Positions 1 through 7,596 of a stretch of DNA of 64,000 bases are shown here, piece by piece; position 1 is the first letter of the stretch; the number at the start of each line of letters is the position of its first letter. The translations under genes were made by a program, and so were the position numbers. This stretch comes from Alphaproteobacteria bacterium. Its GTDB lineage: Bacteria; Pseudomonadota; Alphaproteobacteria; UBA8366; Aestuariispiraceae. The notes below the pieces were generated by a model that did no database searches, was not told the origin of the DNA, and saw only the letters and a program-made list of their open reading frames with translations. Location: the NCBI GenBank assembly GCA_024743195.1, contig JANSXE010000003.1:124001-188000 (forward strand), read 5' to 3'.

Positions 1-650
1 GGCTCGCAGGCGTAGATCGGCAGGTCCGGGCGCCGCTCCGACAGCGCCAGCGACGTCCCGGCGATCAGCCCGCCCCCGCCGCAGCAACAGAGCAGCTGAT
101 CCGGCGTCGCGCCCAACGCGCTCAGTTGCCGGTCGATCTCCAATCCGATCGTCCCCTGGCCGGCGATCACGTCCGGATCGTCATAGGGGGGCGCGAGGAC
201 GGCGCCGCGGCGTTCGGCCTCCTGTTCGGCGATGGCCACGCGGTCCTCGGCGTAGCGGTCGCAGAGCCGCACCTCCGCCCCATAGGCGCGGGTGTTCGCG
301 ATCTTGATGGCGGGTGCGTCCGCCGGCATGACGATCAGCGCCGGGCAGCCCGCGTCGCGCGCGGCCAGCGCGACCCCTTGCGCGTGGTTGCCGCTCGAGA
401 AGGCGACAACGCCGCGGGCGCGGGCCTCCGGCGGCAGGCTGCGGATCTTGTTGCTGGCGCCGCGATACTTGAAGGAGCCAGTGCGCTGCAGGCTTTCCGG
501 CTTGACCAGCACCCGCCCGCCGACCCGCTCGTTGAGGAGCGGGGCCTCCAAGAGCGGCGTCTCCACCACGACGCCGGCGAGGCGCTCGGCCGCGGCTTCC
601 ACCGCCCGGACGTCCGGCGCGTGCTTAGGCGAGGGTTTCGAGCAGCTCAT
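1..650 (-). CDS. Threonine/serine dehydratase, PLP fold type II (partial, C-terminus outside window)
   Basis: The reading frame on the minus strand starts at ATG 650 and runs off the left edge, giving about 216 residues of a family that is usually near 320. It would deaminate threonine and/or serine to the 2-oxo acid using pyridoxal phosphate. Visible signatures are the PLP-lysine motif TGSFKYRGA, the substrate loop SSGNHAQGVALAA and the phosphate-binding glycine loop CCCGGGGLIAGTSL. The start overlaps the upstream hydrolase gene by 26 bases, so the two are probably translationally coupled. Serine racemase or a threo-3-hydroxyaspartate dehydratase of the same family cannot be excluded. Confidence 0.88.
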   Translation of the reverse strand, partial: MSCSKPSPKHAPDVRAVEAAAERLAGVVVETPLLEAPLLNERVGGRVLVKPESLQRTGSFKYRGASNKIRSLPPEARARGVVAFSSGNHAQGVALAARDAGCPALIVMPADAPAIKIANTRAYGAEVRLCDRYAEDRVAIAEQEAERRGAVLAPPYDDPDVIAGQGTIGLEIDRQLSALGATPDQLLCCCGGGGLIAGTSLALSERRPDLPIYACE

Positions 651-1533
651 CGACAGCCTCCAGGCTTTGCGGTTCGTCGAGGGTGGGCGCGTGCCCCTTG
701 GTCGGCAGGGTGAGCGTGCGAAGCCGCGGATGGGCGGCTTCCATACGCTCGAGCGTTTCGGCGCTCAGGATGTCGGAGCGGCCGCCGCGGATCACAAGGC
801 AAGGCAGGCGGCGCAGGCTTGCGAACAGCGGCCAGAGGTCCGGCGGCGGATCGCCGCGCAGGAGCGGACGCGCGATCGCCGGGTCCCAGTTGGGATGCAG
901 CCGGCCGTCGTCGGCGCGGTGGTAGGTGGCTTCCGCGGCGCGCCGCCAATCCTCAGGCCGCGCCGTCTCGCCCGGGCCCGGATTGAGGTCCGGCGTCAAC
1001 TCCTGCAGGGCCGCGGTCGCTTCCTCCCAATCCGCGTAGCTGCGACCCGAGGCGATGTAGCCCGCAACCCGGCCCACGCCGTCGGTCGGGACGTCGGGTC
1101 CGATGTCGTTGATCACAACGGCGCGCAGCCGCGTCGGCAGGGCGACGCCCAGCGCCATCGCCAGCCCGCCGCCGAGCGACGTGCCGACGACCGCCATCGG
1201 CGCGACGTCCAGCGCGGTCACCGCATGGCGCAGATCGTCGAGATAGACCTCGGGTCGATAGCGATCCGGATCCGGCGATCGCTCCGACCGGCCGCGGCCG
1301 CGATAGTCGGGCGCGATCACCCGGTGGCCGCGCGCGGCTAGGCGCCGGGCGAGCGCGTCGAAATCCGCCGAGGTGCGCGCGATCCCGCTGAGGCACAGGA
1401 CCGGCGTCTTCGGCCCGGCGCCGGGCGCTGCCGGATAGTCCCTGACGAACAGCCCGCATCCGTCCTGCGCGCGCACATGGCGCGGCCTGTAGGGGACGGG
1501 CGCAGGTTCGGCGACAGCAGGGCGGGCGGTCAT
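625..1533 (-). CDS. Alpha/beta hydrolase
   Basis: A 302-residue alpha/beta hydrolase fold protein. The nucleophile elbow GTSLGG places the serine near residue 119, the oxyanion region reads LCLSGIARTS, the conserved DYRGRGRS segment is at 76-83, and the catalytic histidine is likely His281 in TKGHAPTLDE. No signal peptide is seen, so it is probably cytoplasmic. Substrate cannot be told. It forms a two-gene operon with the downstream dehydratase, whose start lies inside this gene. A GGAG ribosome site precedes ATG 1533, and a TTGCCG-N17-TAGTCT promoter lies just upstream. Confidence 0.85.
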   Translation of the reverse strand: MTARPAVAEPAPVPYRPRHVRAQDGCGLFVRDYPAAPGAGPKTPVLCLSGIARTSADFDALARRLAARGHRVIAPDYRGRGRSERSPDPDRYRPEVYLDDLRHAVTALDVAPMAVVGTSLGGGLAMALGVALPTRLRAVVINDIGPDVPTDGVGRVAGYIASGRSYADWEEATAALQELTPDLNPGPGETARPEDWRRAAEATYHRADDGRLHPNWDPAIARPLLRGDPPPDLWPLFASLRRLPCLVIRGGRSDILSAETLERMEAAHPRLRTLTLPTKGHAPTLDEPQSLEAVDELLETLA

Positions 1534-1566
1534 CGGGACTCCATTGAGGCGGGGACGATTCCGGTC

Positions 1567-1595
1567 AGACTAGGGACCGTTCAGCGTCGCGGCAA
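1567..1595 (-). promoter_or_regulatory. Sigma70-type promoter for the hydrolase-dehydratase operon
   Basis: On the minus strand TTGCCG (1590-1595) and TAGTCT (1567-1572) are separated by 17 bases. They lie 34 bases upstream of the hydrolase start. Confidence 0.45.
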
Positions 1596-1781
1596 CGCGC
1601 TCCAGCGACGAAGGCGGAGGGTTGAGGTTTTCAGAAGAAAGAAAGCAATGATTATTTGGCGTTGCGCCGATTCGCTAACGTGGTACTTTGCCCGGCCCCG
1701 GTCGGTCAAGTGAAGCGCGACGCGGGGATTGTGCAAGCCTTTGCCGGCCTTCGGCGAAGGGGTCGGTGAGCGGGGGACGTC

Positions 1782-3446
1782 TTGCGGAGACGGACAGGTC
1801 TGAACGGAGCGGTCTGGGCGCGGACCCGGACGGCCCTGTGCGGCGCAACGGCTTGCCTGTGGGTTCTGGCGGGGTCGGCGGTCGCCCAGACCGTTGTCGT
1901 CGATTCGCAGGGAACGCGGGTGATCGGCGGAGCGCCCGCGGCTGATGCGACGCCGACGCGGACCGAGGGCGCACAGGTCGCCCCGATCGTCATCGGCGGG
2001 GACGATCCGGCCCCCGCCCAAACCCAACCCGCCCAAACCCAACCCGCCCAGCCGCAACCCGCCGCCCGCCTCGCCGCCGCGTCTTCGGACGATGGGCCGG
2101 GCGGGCCGCCGGAGATCATCGGCGTGCGCACGGCGCCCGGCGCGGGCGGCCCCGATCTCGTCATCGATCTCACGCGGCCTGCGGATTTCCTCTTCTGGGG
2201 GACGCCGGACGGGCGGCGCGTGACGCTCTTCGCGCCGGGCGCCCCGATGCGCGCCGGCGATTCCGGGGCCGACGGGCTGGTCGCCGGCTGGCGCTGCGTC
2301 GAGGGGCCGGCGCCGGGCTGTGCGGTCGAGGTGGATCTCGCCCGCCCCATGACGGTCAGCCATTTGCGCCTGGACCGGCCGGAGACGACGGGCGGCGCCT
2401 ATCGCGTGCGCCTCGCCCTGCAACCGATGGCCGAGGCCCCGTATGCGCGCGCCGAGACCGGCGTCGCCTGGCGCGGCGGGCGTGACCTGCCGCCGCTCTG
2501 GCCGCCGGGCGAGCTGGCCTCTCGGGCCCCCGTCCAAACCGCGGAGGGACCGCCGGTCAGCCGACTGGAGCCGACGGCCCGACAGCTCGCGCCGGCCGCG
2601 CAGGCGGCCACAGCGGATCCGGCGGCGCCGCGCGTCGACCTCGCGGCGAGCGCGGCCGACGTCGAAGCCGCGGTGCTGAGCGCCGGCGTCGACTGCGCGC
2701 AAGAGCCGGACCGCTGTCAGGACCCGGCGCCGTGGGACGCCGACTATCTCGCGGGCTGGTACCAAGTGCCCTGGGAGATGGCGAAGCGCCCGTTCGATTT
2801 CAGCCGGGAGGCGCTGATCGTCGACGCGATCGCGCTGGGCGGCTTCGGGCTGCTCTATCTGGTGGATGAGGACATCCGCGAGGAGGCGCGCGACAACCAG
2901 TCGACGACGGCGGACGACGTCTTCGATGCGGTCGAGCCGCTGGGACGCTTCTACCCGCTGCTGGCGGTCGGCGCCGGCGCCTGGGCGGCGGGCGAAGTGA
3001 TCGGCGAGCGCTCCTTGCAGCGCGTCGGCCTGAACGGGTTCCAGACGGTCCTGCTCACGGCGATTCCCGTCGAGGGGACGAAATGGCTGATGGGCCGCTC
3101 CCGGCCGCTGAAAGACGAGGGCAATGACGACTGGTTCGGCTCGGGCAACTCGTTCCTGTCCGGCCACACCGCCTACGCCTTCGCGGCGGCCAGCGCGGTG
3201 GCGCACGAGTTCGGGCACATCGCCTGGGTCCCGTGGGTTTCCTACGGGGCGGCGGCCATGGTGGGCGCGCAGCGCATCTATGACGACAAGCACTGGGCGT
3301 CCGACGTGCTGGTCAGCGCTCTGGTCGGTTGGGGAATCGGGCAGGCGGTCGCCGACCTCGACGCCTTCGCGGAGGACAGCCCCCTCGACCTCGGCGCGCT
3401 GCGCGAGCCCGGGGCGCAGGGATTGCGGGTCGCGGTGGAGTTCTAG
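1782..3446 (+). CDS. PAP2-family acid phosphatase with signal peptide and proline-rich segment
   Basis: A 554-residue exported protein. A TTG start is chosen because a GGGGGAC ribosome site lies just upstream and the N-terminus then forms a good signal peptide (basic start, hydrophobic core, cleavage after AVA near residue 36). The C-terminal PAP2 domain carries the three phosphatase signatures: K434 to R441-P442 in KWLMGRSRP, S460-G461-H462, and R498-x5-H504-x3-D508. The first 350 residues lack a recognised domain and contain a 15-bp tandem repeat encoding AQTQP units. It could act on lipid phosphates or phosphomonoesters in the periplasm or envelope. The substrate is unknown. Confidence 0.85.
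   Translation: MRRRTGLNGAVWARTRTALCGATACLWVLAGSAVAQTVVVDSQGTRVIGGAPAADATPTRTEGAQVAPIVIGGDDPAPAQTQPAQTQPAQPQPAARLAAASSDDGPGGPPEIIGVRTAPGAGGPDLVIDLTRPADFLFWGTPDGRRVTLFAPGAPMRAGDSGADGLVAGWRCVEGPAPGCAVEVDLARPMTVSHLRLDRPETTGGAYRVRLALQPMAEAPYARAETGVAWRGGRDLPPLWPPGELASRAPVQTAEGPPVSRLEPTARQLAPAAQAATADPAAPRVDLAASAADVEAAVLSAGVDCAQEPDRCQDPAPWDADYLAGWYQVPWEMAKRPFDFSREALIVDAIALGGFGLLYLVDEDIREEARDNQSTTADDVFDAVEPLGRFYPLLAVGAGAWAAGEVIGERSLQRVGLNGFQTVLLTAIPVEGTKWLMGRSRPLKDEGNDDWFGSGNSFLSGHTAYAFAAASAVAHEFGHIAWVPWVSYGAAAMVGAQRIYDDKHWASDVLVSALVGWGIGQAVADLDAFAEDSPLDLGALREPGAQGLRVAVEF
2016..2060 (+). repeat. 15-bp tandem repeat, three copies, inside the PAP2 gene
   Basis: Units start at 2016, 2031 and 2046. The first two are identical and the third carries changes. 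They encode AQTQP, AQTQP, AQPQP, a flexible linker-like stretch in frame. Confidence 0.7.
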
Positions 3447-3562
3447 CCGGGCTTCCCGTCCGGCGGGAAAATCGCTAAGGTCGCGGTTCAACCCAACGAT
3501 CAGACGAGGCGCTTCGTGCCGTCATAAGGACCGGTCTCGTTCCCAACGGAGCGACGCGAGGA

Positions 3563-3592
3563 GGCCGCCCCGAGCGAACGCCGGGGGCGGCC
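3563..3592 (+). terminator. GC-rich hairpin after the PAP2 gene, terminator-like
   Basis: Arms GGCCGCCCC (3563-3571) and GGGGCGGCC (3584-3592) form a 9-bp stem with a 12-base loop, followed by CGTTCTTA. The T tract is poor, so intrinsic termination is uncertain. The remainder of 3447-3778 holds no gene that I can support. Confidence 0.35.
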
Positions 3593-3778
3593 CGTTCTTA
3601 CGCGCGTCCGCCGGTTGTGCGCGGCGAGACCGGTCCGGCCTTGTCCCGCCTCGTGCGCGTTCCCGCCCGGGTGACGGCGCTCTTTTCTTTCAAAGCCTGC
3701 GACATCGCCTGACCGGACCCGATCGGGTCTCGTCCCGCCGGCCGATCGGTGGACTTCCGACAGGAAGACCCGAACGGC

Positions 3779-4432
3779 ATGACGGAGACTGTTGCGGTGC
3801 GATGGACCATCGCGCCGAGTGCGCCGCCCCGCCCCAGACTGTGGTGCGGCGGCTGCGGGGCGACGCGCCCCTTCGAGAGCAGCGGCAAGGCCCGCCTCAA
3901 CGCCAACGGCGGGAAGCTCGACGCCTGGCTGATCTATCGCTGCTGCGCCTGCGGCGGGACTTGGAACCGGCCGATCTTCAGGCGATCCGCGGTGCGGGAG
4001 ATCGATCCGGCGCTTCTGCAGGCGTTGCAGGACAACGACCCGCGCGTCGTGGCGCGTCTGGCGCTGGATGCGACCGCGCTGCGGCGCGTCGCGGCGGCCG
4101 TCGATCATGCGCCGGCGGCGGTCGTCGATCGTCGGTTGCTGAGCGGCGCCGGCGCGTCGCCGGAGCGCTTGACCATCCAAATCGCGGCCCCCGTACCTGT
4201 GGGATTGCGGCTGGACCGGTTGCTGGCGGCGGAACTCGGTCTGTCGCGCGCGGCGTTGAAGGACCTGACGATCCGCGGTCCGGTTTCGATCGCGCCGCAC
4301 GGCGCGCGCGCCTTGCGGAGGGCCGCCGCGGACGGCGTCCGGGTTGATGTCGAGGCGAGCCGCGATCCGGCCCTCGCCGCGGCGGCCGGTCGCGTCGTCG
4401 CCGCGGCGCGCATGGGGGGTGAAGCCGGTTAG
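3779..4432 (+). CDS. DUF1062 family protein
   Basis: A protein of 217 residues if ATG 3779 is used. An AGGAAG ribosome site at 3762-3767 favours this over the in-frame GTG at 3749. The N-terminal third has the family pattern: a CxxC pair (LWCGGCGATRPF), the segment ARLNANGGKLDAWLIYRC, a second CxxC (CCACGGTW) and NRPIF. The four cysteines look like a zinc ribbon. The C-terminal half is alpha-helical and S4-like in feel (LRLDRLLAAELGLSRAALKDL), which would suit nucleic acid binding, but that is inference. Function is unknown. Its 3' end overlaps the convergent sulfotransferase-like gene by 4 bases. Confidence 0.85.
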   Translation: MTETVAVRWTIAPSAPPRPRLWCGGCGATRPFESSGKARLNANGGKLDAWLIYRCCACGGTWNRPIFRRSAVREIDPALLQALQDNDPRVVARLALDATALRRVAAAVDHAPAAVVDRRLLSGAGASPERLTIQIAAPVPVGLRLDRLLAAELGLSRAALKDLTIRGPVSIAPHGARALRRAAADGVRVDVEASRDPALAAAAGRVVAAARMGGEAG

Positions 4433-5169
4433 ACCGACAGCCGATGCGCGGCGAGGCGGTCGTAGGCGGGGCGGCAGGACTCCGCGATCTCGGCGAGGGC
4501 GGGGGGCAGCGTCGCCGGCGGCGGGGAGGGCGCGGCGAAGCCGGTGGAGGCCTCGACCGCCTTGTACCAGACCGGGGCCCAGACGCCGTCGCTCTCGCGC
4601 CGGCCGGCCGGCCAGGCGAGCATGGCTGGATCGAAAGGGATCGCGAGCGCCCGGCACAGCGCGGGCAGGGCGCGCGCGGGCGCGCCCAGGATGTCGGCGG
4701 CGTCCATGACCGGCGGCGTCTCGCCCGTCGCGGCGCGCACGTGGTCGAAAATCTCCGCCTGTCGCTCGAAGCCGAGCTCGAAGGGCGCGGGCCGGCCGCG
4801 CGCTTTGGCGAAGCTCGCGACCACGGCGCGCGGGTCGCGGATCAGGAAGGCGTTGCGCAGGTCCGCCGTCCAGTCGAGCGGGTCGCCCGGCAGGATGTGC
4901 TGCGCCATGTGCTTCTGGTACCAGAGCGCCGCGCCGCCCGGCGCCGCGCCGATCAGCGTCCGGGCGACCGCGACGGGATCGGTCGGCTGGCTGTCCAGCA
5001 CCGCCTCGCGCAGCGGATGGTCGACGCCGGTTCGGGCGAGATAGGCGGCGTAGAAGGGTTCGTCCGTCACCGCGCAGTCGGCGCGGTTTTCGAAGCTGCG
5101 CATCATCGCGGTCGAGATGTTGCGCGGCCCCGACCACATGGCGATGCGGATGGGCGGCTCCCCCCTCAC
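4429..5169 (-). CDS. Sulfotransferase-like P-loop protein
   Basis: A 246-residue protein starting at GTG 5169, which overlaps the stop of the aminotransferase gene as GTGA. The N-terminus IAMWSGPRNISTAMMRSFE is the PAPS-binding 5' phosphosulfate loop pattern (xxSGPRxxST) of the sulfotransferase fold. The conserved FLIRDPRAVVASF segment matches the 3' phosphate-binding region (RDPRxxxxS). The pairing with a class IV aminotransferase is one I recall from other proteobacteria, but the reaction is not known to me. The low similarity to characterised sulfotransferases means it may act on a small amino-acid-derived substrate or be a nucleotide-binding relative. Confidence 0.75.
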   Translation of the reverse strand: MRGEPPIRIAMWSGPRNISTAMMRSFENRADCAVTDEPFYAAYLARTGVDHPLREAVLDSQPTDPVAVARTLIGAAPGGAALWYQKHMAQHILPGDPLDWTADLRNAFLIRDPRAVVASFAKARGRPAPFELGFERQAEIFDHVRAATGETPPVMDAADILGAPARALPALCRALAIPFDPAMLAWPAGRRESDGVWAPVWYKAVEASTGFAAPSPPPATLPPALAEIAESCRPAYDRLAAHRLSV

Positions 5170-6095
5170 GCGTCGAGGCCCGAAGGCGGACAGACGCGCT
5201 CGATCAGCGCCCTGTAGGCCTGTTGCAGGCGCTCCGTGACGGGGCCGCGGGCGCCGGCGGCGACGGTGCGGCCGTCGACCTCGCGCACCGGAATCACGCC
5301 GGCGAAGGTGCCGGTGACGAAGGCCTCGTCGGCGGAGTAGACCTTGGTCAGCGGGAAGCTCGCCTCCCGAACCGTCAACCCCATCTCCCGCGCCAGCGCG
5401 ATGACGTTCGCCCGCGTGATCCCGGCCAGGCAGTAGAGGCCGGAGGAGGTCCAGACCTCGCCCGCGCGGACGATGAAGAAATGGGTCGAGTTGCAGGTGG
5501 CGACGAAGCCCTGGGGGTCGAGCATCAAGGCCTCGTCGGCGCCCGCCTTCTCCGCCTGGATGCAGGCGGCGATGCAGTTCAGCTTCGACAGGCTGTTCCA
5601 CAGCGGATCCTGCACGTCGGGCGGTCCGCGGTGGATGTGGACGGTGTGCAGCCGGAGGCCGGTCGTCAGCACGGCCGGATTCGCCTGCTTCCATTCCGGG
5701 ATGATGACGATCGTGGCCCCGCCGACATTGGCCCGTGGGCTCTGGAAGGGCGTGGATTTCAGACCGCGGCTGACGACAAGGCGGATATGCACGCCGCTCT
5801 CCATCCCGTTCGCCGCGCAGGTCTCCAGGATCGCCGCCTGCAGCGCCGCCGGCGTCATCCCAATGTCGAGGTCGATCGCCTTAGCCCCTTCCCACAAGCG
5901 GTCCAGATGCCGGTCGAGGAAGGCGAGCCGCCCGTTGTGCAGGCGAATCCCCTCCCACACCCCGTCGCCGAGGAGGAACCCGGAATCGAAGACGCTGACC
6001 ACGGCCTCGCCGCGCGGGACGATGCGGCCGTTGATCCAGATCTTCACGGTCTCGTTGCGCGGGTCGGCCGCGTGGGCGTGGCTGCCGGTCTGCAT
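5166..6095 (-). CDS. Class IV PLP aminotransferase (D-amino-acid or branched-chain type)
   Basis: A 309-residue fold type IV aminotransferase. Seen features are the N-terminal WINGRIVPRGEAVVSVFD segment, the FLLGDGVWEGIR loop, the PLP-lysine in NSLSKLNCIAACIQA, the glutamate segment ADEALMLDPQGFVATC and the GITRANVIALA phosphate loop. The family covers branched-chain aminotransferase, D-amino-acid transaminase and aminodeoxychorismate lyase. The sequence alone does not fix which. A perfect AGGAGG lies at 6104-6109 before ATG 6095. It is the first gene of a coupled pair with the sulfotransferase-like gene, so the two probably act on related compounds. Confidence 0.85.
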   Translation of the reverse strand: MQTGSHAHAADPRNETVKIWINGRIVPRGEAVVSVFDSGFLLGDGVWEGIRLHNGRLAFLDRHLDRLWEGAKAIDLDIGMTPAALQAAILETCAANGMESGVHIRLVVSRGLKSTPFQSPRANVGGATIVIIPEWKQANPAVLTTGLRLHTVHIHRGPPDVQDPLWNSLSKLNCIAACIQAEKAGADEALMLDPQGFVATCNSTHFFIVRAGEVWTSSGLYCLAGITRANVIALAREMGLTVREASFPLTKVYSADEAFVTGTFAGVIPVREVDGRTVAAGARGPVTERLQQAYRALIERVCPPSGLDA

Positions 6096-6249
6096 GGGGC
6101 GAACCTCCTGATGGGCGGGCGGCGTGCAGCTTAGCCGCGCCGCCAGGCGCGATAAAGGCGCGGACCCGCGCTTGCCAGAGTGGACGGGAGGTGGAAGCTT
6201 GGGGAATCTCGCGTGACGCGCCCGCCCCTCAGCCGCCCGGAGCCAGCCG

Positions 6250-7494
6250 ATGCCGCCCGCCCAATCCGCTCTCGTCGTCGGCGCCGGCGCGGTCGGCGTC
6301 TCCTGCGCCCTCCAATTGGCGCGGCGCGGCGTCGCGGTGACGCTGATCGATCGCGGCCCGGTCGGCGGCGGGACCAGCCACGGAAACGCCGGCGCGATCC
6401 TGCGCGCCGCCTCGCCGATCGCGGACCCAGGGATCGTGTGGAAGGTTCCGTCGATGCTGATGGATCCGACGGGGCCGCTCGCGATCCGCTGGCGCTACCT
6501 GCCGCGGCTCGCCCCCTGGCTTCTGCGGTTCATCGTCGAGAGCCGGCCGGAGCGGCATCGGGCGAATGCGGACGCCATCTGGCTGTTGGGCGACCAGGCG
6601 CCGGACGCCTGGCGCCGACAGGTGCGCGGCGCCCCGGCGGAGACGCTGCTGAGCCCCGTCGGTTGGCTGAAGGTCTATTCGAGCGAGGCGAGCTATCGGG
6701 CTGCGGAGGGCGGCCGCGCCCTCTATCGCGCGCGCGGCGCGGCGTTGGAGGAGTTCGACGCGCACGAATTGCGCCAACTCGAACCCAACCTCGCGCCGAT
6801 CTTCGCGCGCGGCGTGCTGCATGCGGACGGTCTCTTCGCGCTCAACCCGCGCCGGCTGGTGGAGCTCTGCGCCGAGGCCGCCGTCGCCCAGGGCGCGGTG
6901 ATCCGTCAGGCCGAGGTCGTCGACGTCGAGGCCGACGACGCGCGTGCGGCGGTCACCTTGGCCGACGGCGACCGGCTGGAGGCCGATCGGTTGGTGCTCG
7001 CCGCCGGCGCCTGGTCGCGCGGATTGGCGGAGAAGTTGGGGGCCAAGGTCCCGCTGGAGACGGAGCGCGGCTATCACCTGATGTTCGAGACGCCGGAGCG
7101 CAGCCTGAACCGGCCGGTGGTGTGGGAGGACAAGAGCTTCGTGCTCTGCCCGATGGAGCACGGGCTTCGGCTCACCTCGCAGGTGGAGCTGGCCGGCCTG
7201 GAGGCCCCGCCGGATTTTCGCCGTGTGGAGACGTTGATTCCGATGGCCCGGCGCATGCTGCCGTCGCTGGCGGGCGCGCCGACCGACCGGTGGCTCGGCT
7301 TTCGGCCCAGCCTTCCGGACGCGCGTCCCGTGGTCGGGCCGAGCCCGCGCGCGGGTGCGGCCCTCCTGGCGTTCGGGCACCAGCATTACGGCCTCAGCCT
7401 CGCGGCGCGGACCGGGGAGGTGGTGGCCGACATGGCGCTCGGCGTGGACCCCGGCTTCGATCCGACGCCGCTGTCCGCTGCACGCTGGGCGTGA
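6250..7494 (+). CDS. FAD-dependent amino-acid oxidoreductase, DadA-like
   Basis: A 414-residue protein of the DAO superfamily. The N-terminal dinucleotide-binding motif is VVGAGAVGVSCAL, followed by GGGTSHGNAGAI, the flavin-contact region typical of D-amino acid dehydrogenase small subunits. The C-terminal LGFRPSLPDARPVVGPS and FGHQHYGLSLA segments close the FAD site. It would oxidise a D-amino acid or another secondary amine to the oxo acid. It is transcribed away from the aminotransferase pair, and a shared role in D-amino-acid turnover is a reasonable inference. No membrane segment is evident. Confidence 0.85.
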   Translation: MPPAQSALVVGAGAVGVSCALQLARRGVAVTLIDRGPVGGGTSHGNAGAILRAASPIADPGIVWKVPSMLMDPTGPLAIRWRYLPRLAPWLLRFIVESRPERHRANADAIWLLGDQAPDAWRRQVRGAPAETLLSPVGWLKVYSSEASYRAAEGGRALYRARGAALEEFDAHELRQLEPNLAPIFARGVLHADGLFALNPRRLVELCAEAAVAQGAVIRQAEVVDVEADDARAAVTLADGDRLEADRLVLAAGAWSRGLAEKLGAKVPLETERGYHLMFETPERSLNRPVVWEDKSFVLCPMEHGLRLTSQVELAGLEAPPDFRRVETLIPMARRMLPSLAGAPTDRWLGFRPSLPDARPVVGPSPRAGAALLAFGHQHYGLSLAARTGEVVADMALGVDPGFDPTPLSAARWA

Positions 7495-7507
7495 ATTTCT
7501 TATCGAA

Positions 7508-7537
7508 TTGAAACGAATCCGAAACGCGTCGTAACGC
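7508..7537 (+). promoter_or_regulatory. Promoter for the EAL-CBS-GGDEF gene
   Basis: TTGAAA (7508-7513) and TAACGC (7532-7537) are 18 bases apart, 60 bases before the start codon. Confidence 0.35.
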
Positions 7538-7561
7538 TTTCTTTAGGGTTTCGGGGTACCG

Positions 7562-7583
7562 TCCCTGACAGATGGGTCAGGGA
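7562..7583 (+). promoter_or_regulatory. Hairpin covering the ribosome site of the EAL-CBS-GGDEF gene
   Basis: TCCCTGAC (7562-7569) is perfectly complementary to GTCAGGGA (7576-7583) with a 6-base loop. The right arm shares GGGA with the Shine-Dalgarno GGGAGAGG (7580-7587) of the gene starting at 7597, so folding would hide part of the ribosome site. Confidence 0.45.
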
Positions 7584-7596
7584 GAGGTAGCTGCGT

